Assembly (NCBI GenBank): GCA_041504365.1
Contig: CP167917.1
Location: 1,674,001 to 1,738,000 of the forward strand
Source of the DNA: Dryocola sp. LX212
Lineage (GTDB): Bacteria; Pseudomonadota; Gammaproteobacteria; Enterobacterales; Enterobacteriaceae
Direction of reading: 5' to 3'
DNA: 64,000 nucleotides
Each line of letters begins with the position of its first letter. The stretch's first letter is position 1. Made by a program: the position numbers and the translations under genes. Shown piece after piece: positions 54,097 to 63,671 of this stretch. The notes beneath the pieces were generated by a model. It saw only the letters and a list, made by a program, of their open reading frames with translations, made no database searches and was not told the DNA's origin.

Positions 54097-54369
54097 ATGG
54101 AATCCTTACAGAACGACATAAAGCAATTAATCATCAACACGCTGAATCTTGAAGAGACGGCCGTGGATGATATCGACAGCAACGTGCCGCTATTCGGCGA
54201 AGATGGCTTAGGACTGGACTCCATTGATGCCCTCGAACTGGGCCTTGCGGTCAAAAAGCGTTATAGCGTCGTCCTCTCAGCGGAAAATGAAGCTATGCGT
54301 CAGCATTTTTACTCTGTAGCGACGCTTGCGGCCTTTATTGCCAGCCAAAATCCCGGCCATAGCGCCTGA
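54097..54369 (+). CDS. apeE: Acyl carrier protein ApeE
   Basis: A 90-residue acyl carrier protein. The phosphopantetheine attachment site is Ser42 in GLGLDSIDALEL. Acidic helical protein typical of ACPs. One of two adjacent carriers; in the studied system they hold different chain stages. AT 15 bases from apeD. Confidence 0.92.
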   Translation: MESLQNDIKQLIINTLNLEETAVDDIDSNVPLFGEDGLGLDSIDALELGLAVKKRYSVVLSAENEAMRQHFYSVATLAAFIASQNPGHSA

Positions 54370-54386
54370 AAAAGAACGAGTCAGTT

Positions 54387-54635
54387 ATGAATCAAGAAGC
54401 GATTTATCAAGAAGTCACCGAGCTGCTGGTCAAGCTGTTTGAGCTGGATGCAGCCCAGATCAAACCTGAAGCCCGCCTGTACGAAGACCTGGATCTGGAC
54501 AGCATCGACGCCGTGGACATGGTTGTTCACCTGCAAAAGCGCAGTGCAAAGAAAATCAGGCCGGAAGATTTTAAAGCAGTACGCACCGTACAGGATGTGG
54601 TTGACGCTGTAGAACGGTTGTATCAGGACTCCTGA
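54387..54635 (+). CDS. apeF: Acyl carrier protein ApeF
   Basis: Second carrier, 82 residues, attachment Ser39 in DLDLDSIDAVDM. It differs clearly from ApeE outside the motif, which suggests a separate role. Stop overlaps the apeG start by one base. Confidence 0.92.
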   Translation: MNQEAIYQEVTELLVKLFELDAAQIKPEARLYEDLDLDSIDAVDMVVHLQKRSAKKIRPEDFKAVRTVQDVVDAVERLYQDS

Positions 54636-55210
54636 TGCGCGGGCAGGGCGCAAAAGCGTTGAGCATTGCAGGATGGCTGGCCGTTATCGGCTGGCCTTTT
54701 GCCGTCTGGCTTGCGCTAACATTCCCGCACCTGCGCTGGCTGCTGCCGCTGCTGGCCCTGCTTTTTGTTCTGCGCCTGGCCGCGCTGCGCGGTAAAACGG
54801 GTACGCTAAGCCGTGCCGCTCAGGGGCTGGCGGGCGTCGCTATTATTCTGACGCTGGCAAGCGTCGGGCTTCGCGAGGCCCGGCTGCTGATGTGGTATCC
54901 CGTCGTGGTGAACATCGTGATGTTCGCTCTTTTTGGCGGCTCGCTGTTCAGCCGGATGCCGCTCATTGAGCGTCTCGCCCGCTGGCGAGATGGGGATCTC
55001 ACCCCGGCGGCGGTTCACTATACGCGGCAGGTCACCCAGGTCTGGTGCATTTTTTTCGTCGTTAACGGGGCCGTGGCCCTGTGGACCTGCCTGCACGACA
55101 ATCTGTATATCTGGACGCTGTGGAACGGTATGCTCAGCTATCTTCTGATGGGCACGCTGTTCGCAGTAGAGTGGCTGGTACGCCTGCGGGTGAAGCGCCG
55201 CCATGGTTGA
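54635..55210 (+). CDS. apeG: ApeG-like membrane protein
   Basis: A 191-residue inner-membrane protein of the type always found in APE clusters between the carriers and the ligase (COG4648-like). About five membrane segments, including IAGWLAVIGWPFAVWLALTF and WCIFFVVNGAVALWTC. Role unknown; membrane assembly of the product is a guess. Overlaps apeH by 8 bases. Confidence 0.82.
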   Translation: MRGQGAKALSIAGWLAVIGWPFAVWLALTFPHLRWLLPLLALLFVLRLAALRGKTGTLSRAAQGLAGVAIILTLASVGLREARLLMWYPVVVNIVMFALFGGSLFSRMPLIERLARWRDGDLTPAAVHYTRQVTQVWCIFFVVNGAVALWTCLHDNLYIWTLWNGMLSYLLMGTLFAVEWLVRLRVKRRHG

Positions 55211-56534
55211 TATTCTGCCGCTGGGCCAGTGGCTGAGCGCCTCGCGCAGCGCCGGGCATCTGGTTGCCTTTGAGGGTGACAAGGGCTGGACGCAGGAGAT
55301 GCTGCAACGCGATGTTCATCGCTTATATGGCGAACTGCGCCACCGGCCCGGCGAACGCTGGGCGCTCTGTTTTGATAATGGCTACCGTTTTCTTGTTGCG
55401 CTACTGGCTACGCTTCACGCGGGTAAAACGCCCGTTCTTCCCGGCCACTGCCGCGAAGCGCAACTGCGGGAACAGCACACGTTTTTTAGCGGCGTGATTG
55501 CCGACCAGCCTTTTTTGCTTGATTGCCCAGTCATCGTGCCTGATGGCCTTGCCTGCGATTTAGATATTACTTTACCGCCCGTTCCCGACTGCGCTGGCGT
55601 CGTGCTGTTCACCTCCGGCTCGACCGGCCAGCCCACGCAGATCTTCAAAACCGTACGGGCGCTGGATGAGGAGAGCGCCTGGCTCGCGGCGCTGTGGGGG
55701 AAGGCGCTGGCGAATTGCCGGGTTGTCGCGTCGGTCAGCCATCAGCATATGTACGGCCTGACGTTCCGCATTATGCTGCCGATGACGCTGGGCCTGCCGT
55801 GCGACACCGCTATGCTTCATTTCCCCGAGCAGCTCTCTGCCCGTAGGGGCTTTCCTTTACTGTTTATCAGCAGCCCCGCGTTTCTGAAGCGGCTGGATAA
55901 CGGGCTTACGGCTCCCCCTTGTCGGATGACGATTTCGGCAGCCGGCAAGCTGGATGACGACACCGCGCAGCGGGCAGGGGAATGGCTGGGTGAGCCGGTT
56001 TGCGAAATCTACGGTACGACCGAAACGGGCGTGCTGGCGTGGCGAAAGCATCTGAAGGCCGGGCAGCCCTGGCAGCCGTTTCCGAAAGTTAAGTTTGCCG
56101 CTGACGAACAGGGATGGTCGGTACGTTCCCCATTAGTTGAGGGTGGCGTGTGTAATCTTGATGACAGCCTGGCTTTCACCGAACACGGTGAATTTACGCT
56201 GCTGGGCCGCCGCGACCGCATCGTTAAAATTGAAGAGAAACGGGTGTCGCTCAGCGAAATTGAGCGCCGCCTGCTGGCGCTGCCGATGATCAAAGACGTG
56301 GCGGTTGTCACCCTGACGCGTGGCGGACGCACGGTGCCCGGCGCCGTCGTGGTATTACAGCAGCCACATGAGCCGCTGAAAAAATTGAAAGCCCAGTGGC
56401 GCGACTCCCTGAGCCGGTGGCTCGAGCCGGTGGCCATCCCCCGCTACTGGCGCATCGTCGAAAGCATTCCGCTTAACAGCCAGAGCAAGCGGTCGTGGTC
56501 GCAACTACAGGAATTATTTGATGAGACCCCTTGA
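55203..56534 (+). CDS. apeH: ApeH, acyl-AMP ligase
   Basis: Adenylate-forming enzyme that activates 4-hydroxybenzoate or a similar aryl starter for APE synthesis. The 443-residue protein has the A-loop FTSGSTGQPTQIFK, the EIYGTTETG motif and the LLGRRDRIVKIEEKRVSLSEIE hinge region, the latter with the C-terminal Lys position expected. It is shorter than typical acyl-CoA ligases. Starter specificity is from family knowledge. Confidence 0.9.
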   Translation: MVDILPLGQWLSASRSAGHLVAFEGDKGWTQEMLQRDVHRLYGELRHRPGERWALCFDNGYRFLVALLATLHAGKTPVLPGHCREAQLREQHTFFSGVIADQPFLLDCPVIVPDGLACDLDITLPPVPDCAGVVLFTSGSTGQPTQIFKTVRALDEESAWLAALWGKALANCRVVASVSHQHMYGLTFRIMLPMTLGLPCDTAMLHFPEQLSARRGFPLLFISSPAFLKRLDNGLTAPPCRMTISAAGKLDDDTAQRAGEWLGEPVCEIYGTTETGVLAWRKHLKAGQPWQPFPKVKFAADEQGWSVRSPLVEGGVCNLDDSLAFTEHGEFTLLGRRDRIVKIEEKRVSLSEIERRLLALPMIKDVAVVTLTRGGRTVPGAVVVLQQPHEPLKKLKAQWRDSLSRWLEPVAIPRYWRIVESIPLNSQSKRSWSQLQELFDETP

Positions 56535-56871
56535 AGAGAGCCGCACGCAGCCGGAAGCGAACCAGCTGTGTTTGCTGCTGCGCATTCCAGCCGAAACGAG
56601 CTGGTTTCGCGGCCACTTTCCCGTGCAGCCGCTGCTGCCGGGCGTTGCCCAGCTTGACTGGGTCATGGCCTACGGCGCGGAACTTGCGCCAGGGCTGAGA
56701 TTCAGCTCAATTGAGAACGTCAAGTTCCAGCGTCCGGTGCTGCCCGACAGCCTGCTGGAGCTGAACTTACGCTGGGATGTGGGCCGCAGCGCGCTGAGTT
56801 TTGAATATCGGCTGGTTAACGATGATGCGCGCCAGCCGGTCAGCAGCGGAAAAATCAAGCTATGTCAGTAA
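56521..56871 (+). CDS. apeI: ApeI, hotdog-fold dehydratase
   Basis: Predicted 3-hydroxyacyl-ACP dehydratase of the FabZ-like hotdog family, 116 residues from ATG 56521 (a TTG one codon upstream is possible). The catalytic His is in FRGHFPVQPLLPGVAQLDW. Works with ApeP in making conjugated double bonds. Overlaps apeH by 14 bases and apeJ by 10. Confidence 0.88.
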   Translation: MRPLEESRTQPEANQLCLLLRIPAETSWFRGHFPVQPLLPGVAQLDWVMAYGAELAPGLRFSSIENVKFQRPVLPDSLLELNLRWDVGRSALSFEYRLVNDDARQPVSSGKIKLCQ

Positions 56872-58571
56872 AGCCCTCTGATTTTCGCCCCTGCGTGGTG
56901 ATCCCCTGTTATAACCACGGGGCCGCAATGCCGGACGTGCTTGCGCGCCTGCAGCCTTTTGCGCTGCGGTGTTTTATCGTCGACGACGGCAGCGAGCCGC
57001 AGACGGCAAACCAGCTCGTGGCGCTGGCCGCCAGCCATTCCGACGTGACGCTGGTTCGCCTGGCCATTAATGGCGGCAAAGGGCAGGCTGTGATTTCCGG
57101 TTTGCAGGCGGCGCAGCGGGCAGGCTTCACCCACGCCGTCCAGCTGGACGCCGACGGGCAGCACCGTATCGAAGATATTCCCCGTTTCCTTGATGAATCC
57201 CGTCTCCACCCTGACTCGCTGATTTCCGGGCGGCCGGAATACGACGACTCGGTGCCAAAGGCGCGCCTTTATGGCCGCTACGTCACCCACGTCTGGGTGT
57301 GGATTGAAACGCTGTCGCTGTCGCTGAAGGACAGCATGTGCGGCTTCCGCGTTTATCCGCTGGCCTCTACGCTCGCCCTGATTGCGCAGCATCCGCCGGG
57401 CAGGCGTATGGATTTCGACACCGAAATCATGGTGCGCCTTTACTGGTCCGGCGTGGATAGCCGCTTCCTGCGCACCCGCGTTACCTATCCCGCTGACGGC
57501 CTGTCGCACTTTGACGCCCTGCATGACAACCTGCGCATCTCGTGGATGCATACGAAGCTGTTCTTCGGCATGCTGCCGCGCATTCCCGCTCTGCTGATGC
57601 GCCACCGCCGTAACGCGGATCACTGGGCACAGGTGCCAGAGCGCAAAGGGCTGGCGGGCATGCGCCTGATGCTGCGCATCTACCAGGTTCTGGGGCGGCG
57701 AGCCTTTACGCTGCTGCTTTACCCTGTGGTGGCGTGGATGTGGCTGACCGGTGGCGCTCAGCGTCAGGCATCGCAAAGCTGGCTGCAGCGTGTGCAACAG
57801 CAGGCGAAGAGTAAAGGCATAGCGCTGCCGGGCGGGCTAAACAGCTTCCGCCACTTTTTACGTTTCGGCGACGCGATGCTCAACAAAATTGCCGCCTGGC
57901 GAGGGGATATCAAATGGGGAAGGGATATTAGCTTCGCCCCCGGCAGCCGCGAAGTTTTGCAGCCCAAGCCGGGCAGCGGAAAGCTTATTCTTGCCGCGCA
58001 TCTTGGCGAAATTGAGGCCAGCCGCGCGCTGGCGCAGGTTGACGAAGGGCTGGTGATCAACGCCCTGGTCTTTACCGATCACGCCCGGCGCTTCCGGCAG
58101 ATAGTTGAAGAGATTGCTCCGCAAGCCGCCGTTAATCTGCTGCCAGTTACCCATATTGGCCCGGAAACGGCCATGATGCTGCGCGAGAAACTCGACGCCG
58201 GGGAGTGGATTGCTATAGTCGGCGACAGAATTGCGGTTAACCCCCAGCGCGGCGGCGAAAGGCGCATATGCTGGAGCCCGTTTATGGGGGCGTCTGCTCC
58301 GTTCCCGCAGGGGCCTTTTATTCTTGCCGCCGCGTTGCGCTGCCCGGTTATTCTGATGATGGTTCTGCGTGAACAGGGAAAGCTCCGTATTCATGCCGAG
58401 CCATTTGCTGACCCGCTACTTTTACCTCGGTCCACGCGCCAGCAGGCTCTTCAACTGGCCGTAGATCGCTACGCCGAACGGCTTGAGGCTTATGCTTTAC
58501 GCTCGCCGCTCGACTGGTTTAACTTTTATGATTTCTGGCAGCTTCCGCCGGAAAAGGAGTCCGCATGCTGA
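56862..58571 (+). CDS. apeJ: ApeJ, glycosyltransferase-acyltransferase fusion
   Basis: A 569-residue two-domain protein. Residues about 10-250 are a family 2 glycosyltransferase (VVIPCYNHGAAMPDVL, VDDGSEPQTANQL, LDADGQHRIEDIPRFLD). Residues about 310-560 resemble a lipid A-type (HtrB/LpxL-like) acyltransferase (ILAAHLGEIEASRAL and GEWIAIVGDR). It probably joins a sugar or lipid to the pigment for outer-membrane anchoring. Order in the operon matches known APE clusters. Confidence 0.88.
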   Translation: MSVKPSDFRPCVVIPCYNHGAAMPDVLARLQPFALRCFIVDDGSEPQTANQLVALAASHSDVTLVRLAINGGKGQAVISGLQAAQRAGFTHAVQLDADGQHRIEDIPRFLDESRLHPDSLISGRPEYDDSVPKARLYGRYVTHVWVWIETLSLSLKDSMCGFRVYPLASTLALIAQHPPGRRMDFDTEIMVRLYWSGVDSRFLRTRVTYPADGLSHFDALHDNLRISWMHTKLFFGMLPRIPALLMRHRRNADHWAQVPERKGLAGMRLMLRIYQVLGRRAFTLLLYPVVAWMWLTGGAQRQASQSWLQRVQQQAKSKGIALPGGLNSFRHFLRFGDAMLNKIAAWRGDIKWGRDISFAPGSREVLQPKPGSGKLILAAHLGEIEASRALAQVDEGLVINALVFTDHARRFRQIVEEIAPQAAVNLLPVTHIGPETAMMLREKLDAGEWIAIVGDRIAVNPQRGGERRICWSPFMGASAPFPQGPFILAAALRCPVILMMVLREQGKLRIHAEPFADPLLLPRSTRQQALQLAVDRYAERLEAYALRSPLDWFNFYDFWQLPPEKESAC

Positions 58572-58987
58572 GTGACCCGCGCTTTCACGTTGAGGTCAGC
58601 ATTAAGGTGCCGTTTCACGATGTCGACGCCATGGAAGTCGTCTGGCACGGCAACTACTTTCGCTATTTTGAAATCGCCCGCGAGGCGCTGCTGGATCAGT
58701 TTGATTATGGCTATCGCGCCATGCGGGATTCCGGCTACGTGTGGCCGGTGGTCGATACCAGAGTAAAATACCGCGGCGTGGTGACCTTTGGGCAACAGAT
58801 CCTCGTGCAGGCAAGCGTGCTGGAGTTCGAAAACCGCCTGAAGATCGGTTATCAAATCGTTGATGCCGCCAGCGGCAGGCGTACCACCACGGGCTATACC
58901 ATTCAGGTTGCCGTAGACGCCGCATCCGGCGAGATGTGTTTTGTCTCTCCGGACGTGTTATTTGAACGCATGGGGATGAAGCCATGA
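58565..58987 (+). CDS. apeK: ApeK, 4HBT-type thioesterase
   Basis: A 140-residue hotdog thioesterase with the signature FHDVDAMEVVWHGNYFRYF, in which the Asp is catalytic. In APE synthesis it is an accessory or chain-release enzyme. Overlaps both neighbours (7 bases with apeJ, ATGA with apeL). Confidence 0.9.
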   Translation: MLSDPRFHVEVSIKVPFHDVDAMEVVWHGNYFRYFEIAREALLDQFDYGYRAMRDSGYVWPVVDTRVKYRGVVTFGQQILVQASVLEFENRLKIGYQIVDAASGRRTTTGYTIQVAVDAASGEMCFVSPDVLFERMGMKP

Positions 58988-59589
58988 AAAAACTCTTACT
59001 GTCAGCGCTGCTGCTGGTCAGCTACCCCGCCGGTGCCGTCACGCTTGACGATATTCAGCAGCGCTTTGCCGCCCAGCCGGTTGTGCGCGCCAAATTCCAG
59101 CAGGAGCGCCAGATTAGCGGCATGAGCCAGCCCCTTTACTCCAGCGGGGAGGTGCTGATCGCTAAAAACACCGGGCTGTGGTGGCAGCAGAAGCACCCTT
59201 TCCCGATGACGCTGATCCTCGATGACAGCCATATGGTGCAGGTGATGGGTACCCAGGCCCCGGAGGTCATCACCGCCGACAGCAACCCGCAGATGTTCCA
59301 GTTTAACCATCTGCTGCGCGCGCTGTTTCAGGCCGATCGTAAAGTGCTCGACGAGAACTTCACCCACGAATTTACCGACCTCGGCAAGGGTGAGTGGCAG
59401 CTGGTGCTGACCCCGACCAGCACGCCGCTCGATAAGCTCTTCAGCACGCTCACCCTCAAAGGGAAGAAGTACCTTAACGTCATCGAGCTTAACGATACCC
59501 AGGGTGATTTCACGGAAATCACCTTCAGCAACCAGCGCCCGGAACCGCGAACGTTAACGTATGAAGAGCAGCAGCGTTTTGCCTTCTGA
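58984..59589 (+). CDS. apeL: ApeL, LolA-like periplasmic carrier
   Basis: A 201-residue secreted protein with a signal peptide (LLVSYPAGAVTLDD) and the LolA-like beta barrel pattern (FQQERQISGMSQPLYSSG, LWWQQKHPFPMTL). Probably carries the lipophilic pigment across the periplasm from the ApeM exporter. Start forms ATGA with apeK. Its 3' end overlaps apeM by 29 bases. Confidence 0.9.
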   Translation: MKKLLLSALLLVSYPAGAVTLDDIQQRFAAQPVVRAKFQQERQISGMSQPLYSSGEVLIAKNTGLWWQQKHPFPMTLILDDSHMVQVMGTQAPEVITADSNPQMFQFNHLLRALFQADRKVLDENFTHEFTDLGKGEWQLVLTPTSTPLDKLFSTLTLKGKKYLNVIELNDTQGDFTEITFSNQRPEPRTLTYEEQQRFAF

Positions 59590-61882
59590 GTGGCCGCGCC
59601 GCCTGGCGTGGGGCTGGCTGAGTGTTGTCGCCCTGCTGATCGTTGTTCTGTGTCTGCTGCTGCCAAAAGCCCGGCTGGACAGCAGCGTGCTCTCTTTGCT
59701 GCCAGCTCAGAGCCTGGGCAAAGTGCCCCCGGCTATTGAGGCGGGCTTCCTGCAGCGTCTCGACAGGCAGATGCTCTGGCTGGTCAGCCCAGGCACCAGA
59801 CCGGACCCCGCCGTGGCGAAAGCCTGGCAGACCCGGCTTAAGCAGCAGCCTTTTTTAGAAAGCGTTGAGGGCCCAATGGACGCGGCGGGGCAGCAGGCCT
59901 GGGGCAAATTTTATTTCGAACATCGCAACGGGCTGGTGGATGCGCAGACCCGCTCCCGACTGCAAAAAGGAGGGGATGCCCAGGCCGACTGGGTGCTGGC
60001 GCAGCTCTACTCTGCCTTTTCCGGCGTCAGCGGTAAAGAGCTGGCAAACGATCCTTTAATGCTGGTGCGCGGCTCCCAGCTGGCGTTGCAGCAGAGCGCC
60101 AGCCAGCTAAGGCTAATCGGCGGCTGGCTGGTGGCGCGGGATAAACAGGGCCGCTACTGGTACCTGCTGCACGGTGAGCTGAAAGGCTCTTCATTTGATA
60201 TGCAGCGCGGGCGCGAGGCAGTAAGCCAGCTGCGGGCGCTGCAGCACAACCTGCAACGCCAGTTTCCGGCAGCAGAAGTCATGTCCCGGGGCCCGCTGTT
60301 TTACAGTGACTATGCCAGCCAGCAGGCGAAGCACGATGTTTCCACCCTGGGGCTTGCGACGGTAGCTGGTGTACTGCTACTGATCCTTCTGGTTTTCCGG
60401 TCGGTTCGTCCTTTGATGCTCTGCGTCACCTCCGTCGCCGTCGGCGCGCTTGCGGGTACGGCTATCACGCTGCTTTGTTTTGGCCAGCTGCATCTGATGA
60501 CGCTGGTGATGAGCCTGGGAATTGTCGGCGTATCGGCTGACTACACGCTCTATTACCTGACGGAGAGGATGGTGCACGGGGCGGAAAGTTCGCCGTCTGG
60601 AAGCATGCGCAAAGTGCTTCCCGCCCTGCTGCTGGCGCTGGGGACGACGGTGCTGGCCTGGCTCATTATGATGTTCGCACCTTTCCCGGGTATCCGGCAG
60701 CTCGCCGTATTTGCCGCCAGCGGGTTAACCGCTTCCTGCCTCACGGTTGTCTGCTTGTATCCCTTCGCGGTGCGCGGCCTGCCGGTGCGTCCGGTTCCCT
60801 GCCGTGGCTGGATGCAGGCCTGGCTTGCGGCCTGGCAAACGAAGAATGCCGTGCGGGTGGGGATCCCCTGTGTTTTGCTGGCTATCAGCCTTGCGGGCAT
60901 CTCGCTGCTGCGCATTAATGACGACATTTCCAGCCTGCAGGCCCTGCCGCAGGATCTGCTGCGTGAAGAGCAGGCGATGACCCTGCTGACCGGGCAGGGC
61001 ATGGATCAGAAATGGTTTATGGTTTACGGCACCAGCGCGGAAGAGACCCTGCAGCGTCTGGAAAAGCTGGCGCCGGAGCTGGCGAAGCTGCGTGAACGCA
61101 AGCTTATTGACGGTTACCGCCTGCTCCCCCTGGCCTCCCTTGAGCGCCAGCAGGCCGATTTGCGCCTGCTGCGCGAAGCTGCTCCGGTGCTGCAAAAGCG
61201 CCTGGCGGAGACGGGCATGAACGTGAGCGCCCCGAATCTGCAGCAAATGCCGGTCACGCCGGATCTCTGGCAGAAAAGCGTCATCAGCAGCGGTTGGCGT
61301 TTATTGTGGCTGTCGCTGCCCGACGGACGGAGCGGGGCGTTAGTGCCGGTAAACGGTGTGCATGACGGCGCGGCGCTGAAAAGCCTTGCCGCTAAGCAGC
61401 CGGGCGTGAGCTGGGTGGATCGCAAATCCTCTTTCAACGAGCTGTTTGGCTTTTATCGCGCTTTGCTGGCCGGTTTACTGGCTGCGGCCGTAGCGGCTAT
61501 CGCCGTCAGCTATGTGCTGCGCCTCGGGATTAAAAGAGGGCTGCTCAACGTGGTGCCTTCGCTGCTCTCCCTTGGCGGCGGGCTTGCGGCACTGGCGTTT
61601 AGCGGTCACGATCTGAACTTATTCTCGCTGCTGGCCCTTGTGCTTGTACTGGGGATCGGCATTAACTACACGCTGTTCTTCAGCAATCCGCGCGGTACAC
61701 CGTTGACCTCCATGCTGGCGGTGAGCGTTGCCTTACTGACCGCGCTGCTGACGCTCGGCATGCTGGTCTTTAGCCACACCCAGGCTATTGCCAGCTTCGG
61801 CATTGTTCTGAGCTGCGGGATCTTCTGCGCATTTTTGACCGCGCCGCTGGCGATGCCGGCCAGGGACAAAGGAAAATCATGA
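59561..61882 (+). CDS. apeM: ApeM, MMPL/RND-type exporter
   Basis: A 773-residue inner-membrane exporter with two six-helix halves, each after a large periplasmic loop, as in MMPL lipid transporters. Key membrane segments are VMSLGIVGVSADYTLYYL and ALVLVLGIGINYTLFFSN, which are equivalent and carry Asp or Asn at the same position. The start at 59561 lies in apeL; a TTG at 59579 is possible. Exports the finished product to ApeL; inferred from family and cluster. Confidence 0.9.
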   Translation: MKSSSVLPSEWPRRLAWGWLSVVALLIVVLCLLLPKARLDSSVLSLLPAQSLGKVPPAIEAGFLQRLDRQMLWLVSPGTRPDPAVAKAWQTRLKQQPFLESVEGPMDAAGQQAWGKFYFEHRNGLVDAQTRSRLQKGGDAQADWVLAQLYSAFSGVSGKELANDPLMLVRGSQLALQQSASQLRLIGGWLVARDKQGRYWYLLHGELKGSSFDMQRGREAVSQLRALQHNLQRQFPAAEVMSRGPLFYSDYASQQAKHDVSTLGLATVAGVLLLILLVFRSVRPLMLCVTSVAVGALAGTAITLLCFGQLHLMTLVMSLGIVGVSADYTLYYLTERMVHGAESSPSGSMRKVLPALLLALGTTVLAWLIMMFAPFPGIRQLAVFAASGLTASCLTVVCLYPFAVRGLPVRPVPCRGWMQAWLAAWQTKNAVRVGIPCVLLAISLAGISLLRINDDISSLQALPQDLLREEQAMTLLTGQGMDQKWFMVYGTSAEETLQRLEKLAPELAKLRERKLIDGYRLLPLASLERQQADLRLLREAAPVLQKRLAETGMNVSAPNLQQMPVTPDLWQKSVISSGWRLLWLSLPDGRSGALVPVNGVHDGAALKSLAAKQPGVSWVDRKSSFNELFGFYRALLAGLLAAAVAAIAVSYVLRLGIKRGLLNVVPSLLSLGGGLAALAFSGHDLNLFSLLALVLVLGIGINYTLFFSNPRGTPLTSMLAVSVALLTALLTLGMLVFSHTQAIASFGIVLSCGIFCAFLTAPLAMPARDKGKS

Positions 61883-62517
61883 AATTGAATCAACGGAGTT
61901 ATTCTGGTTTTGTAGGGCGGACAGGCGAACGCGCCATCCGCCAGTTAGCCGTTTGCGCTTTATTGCTGGGCGTATCGCTGTTGAGCGCCTGCAGCTCACC
62001 TGAACCGGATACCACTCGCCCGCAGGCCTGGCTTAAACCGGGGACGCTGGTGACGCTGCCTGCGCCGGGCATTGCGCCCGCTGTCAATCAGCAGCAGCTG
62101 CTGACCGCCAGCCTGAAAGGCAAAACGCAGTCGTTGATGGTGCTGCTCAACGCCGATGACCAGAAGGTTATGCTGGCGGGCCTGTCGCCGCTTGGCATTC
62201 GCCTGTTCCGCCTGACCTATGACAAGAGCGGCGTGAAAACTGAGCAGTCGATAACGCTGCCGGAAATGCCCCCGGCAAGCCAGGTGCTGGCGGATATTAT
62301 GCTCAGCCACTGGCCTGTCAGCGCCTGGCAGCCCCAGCTGCCGAAGGGCTGGACGCTGAAAGATAGCGGCGCAACGCGCGAACTGCGTGATGACACCAAC
62401 GCGCTTATCGAGACCATCAGCTACGTCACCCGCGACGGTAAACGTTTGCCCGTCAGCATTCAGCATCACCGCTTTGGCTATTTGATCGCCATTCAGAACC
62501 TGGACGGCCAGTCATGA
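61879..62517 (+). CDS. apeN: ApeN, DUF3261 lipoprotein with REP-coded insertion
   Basis: A 212-residue outer-membrane lipoprotein of the APE cluster. Start forms ATGA with apeM. Lipobox LLSACSSPE puts the lipidated Cys at residue 38, which is late: residues 10-22 (GFVGRTGERAIRQ) are translated from an in-frame REP sequence at 61911-61943, lengthening the signal n-region to about 24 residues. Whether the signal still works is unknown. Mature part has DUF3261 features (LAGLSPLGIRLFRLTYDKSG, LSHWPVSAWQPQL). Confidence 0.85.
   Translation: MKLNQRSYSGFVGRTGERAIRQLAVCALLLGVSLLSACSSPEPDTTRPQAWLKPGTLVTLPAPGIAPAVNQQQLLTASLKGKTQSLMVLLNADDQKVMLAGLSPLGIRLFRLTYDKSGVKTEQSITLPEMPPASQVLADIMLSHWPVSAWQPQLPKGWTLKDSGATRELRDDTNALIETISYVTRDGKRLPVSIQHHRFGYLIAIQNLDGQS
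61911..61943. repeat. REP-type palindrome inside apeN
   Basis: TGTAGGGCGGACAGGCGAAC and then GCGCCATCCGCCA, 33 bases, same family as the intergenic repeats. It is in frame and contains no stop. Confidence 0.8.
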
Positions 62518-63671
62518 TTTTCGTTACCGCGGTGGGCATGGTTAACGCCATGGGGAATTCGCTCGATGAGATTGCCGACAACCTGGCTGCAGGACGCTCA
62601 CCGGGCATGGTGCCAGACACCGAAGACTGGCTGCAGCAGGGCGACTGCTGGGTTGGTCGGGTGACGGGCGAGCTTCCACCGATGCCCGACACGCTGCCCC
62701 AGCACAACAGCCGAAACAACCGTCTGCTGCTGGCGGCGCTGGCACAGATCGGGCCGCAGACAGATGAGTTGATTACACGCTATGGCCGGGACAGGGTTGC
62801 CGTAGTGCTGGGCACCAGCACCTCGGGGCTTGATGAAGCAGACCGAAAAGTGAGCGGCACGCACGAAACGTACTATTACGGGCAGCAGGAGCTGGGCGAT
62901 CCGTCGCGCTTCGTCAGTGAATACCTCAGCCTCGACGGCCCGGCGCTGACGGTCTCCACCGCCTGCTCCTCCAGCGCCCGGGCGGTCATTACCGGCAAAC
63001 GCCTGATTGAGTCCGGCATGGTGGACGCGGCAATTGTGGGCGGGGCAGACACGTTAAGCCGCATGCCGATAAACGGTTTTAACAGCCTGGAATCTCTCAG
63101 CGAGCGGCGCTGTCGGCCATTTAGCGCTGAACGCAACGGTATTACTATCGGTGAAGCGGCCGCTCTGCTGCTGCTCAGCCGTGAATCCGGCCCGGTTCAG
63201 CTGCTCGGCGTAGGGGAGTCTTCCGACGCCTGGCATATGTCCGCGCCGCACCCGGAAGGGGCGGGAGCCATTCGCTCCGTTAAAATGGCGATGAAGGAGG
63301 CGGGGTTAACCGCTGAAGATATCGGCTATATCAATATGCACGGCACAGCCACGCGCTTAAATGACGAGATCGAAGCGAAGGTGGTCAATACGCTGTTTGG
63401 CGAAGGCGTGCCGGGCAGCTCAACGAAGCATCTGACAGGGCATACTCTCGGCGCAGCGGGGGCCTGCGAGGCGGCGCTTTGTTATCTGATGTTAACCCGC
63501 CGTTTATCTTTGCCGGCGCAGGATTTCAGCGATTGTACTCAGGACACAGGACTGGCACCGTGCGGGTTACTGACTTCACCCCGGGCGGAGTATAAGCCGG
63601 TCATGCTCTCTAACTCTTTTGCCTTTGGCGGCAACAACGCCACCCTGATCTTTGGATCCGCACATGACTGA
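62514..63671 (+). CDS. apeO: ApeO, beta-ketoacyl-ACP synthase
   Basis: Active ketosynthase that elongates the polyene with malonyl units, as heterodimer with ApeC. The 385-residue protein has catalytic Cys151 in TVSTACSSSARAV and the two His in NMHGTATRLND and HTLGAAGACEA. FabB/F-type fold (FGGNNATLIFG at the end). ATGA overlap with apeN; apeP starts 8 bases inside its end. Confidence 0.93.
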   Translation: MIFVTAVGMVNAMGNSLDEIADNLAAGRSPGMVPDTEDWLQQGDCWVGRVTGELPPMPDTLPQHNSRNNRLLLAALAQIGPQTDELITRYGRDRVAVVLGTSTSGLDEADRKVSGTHETYYYGQQELGDPSRFVSEYLSLDGPALTVSTACSSSARAVITGKRLIESGMVDAAIVGGADTLSRMPINGFNSLESLSERRCRPFSAERNGITIGEAAALLLLSRESGPVQLLGVGESSDAWHMSAPHPEGAGAIRSVKMAMKEAGLTAEDIGYINMHGTATRLNDEIEAKVVNTLFGEGVPGSSTKHLTGHTLGAAGACEAALCYLMLTRRLSLPAQDFSDCTQDTGLAPCGLLTSPRAEYKPVMLSNSFAFGGNNATLIFGSAHD

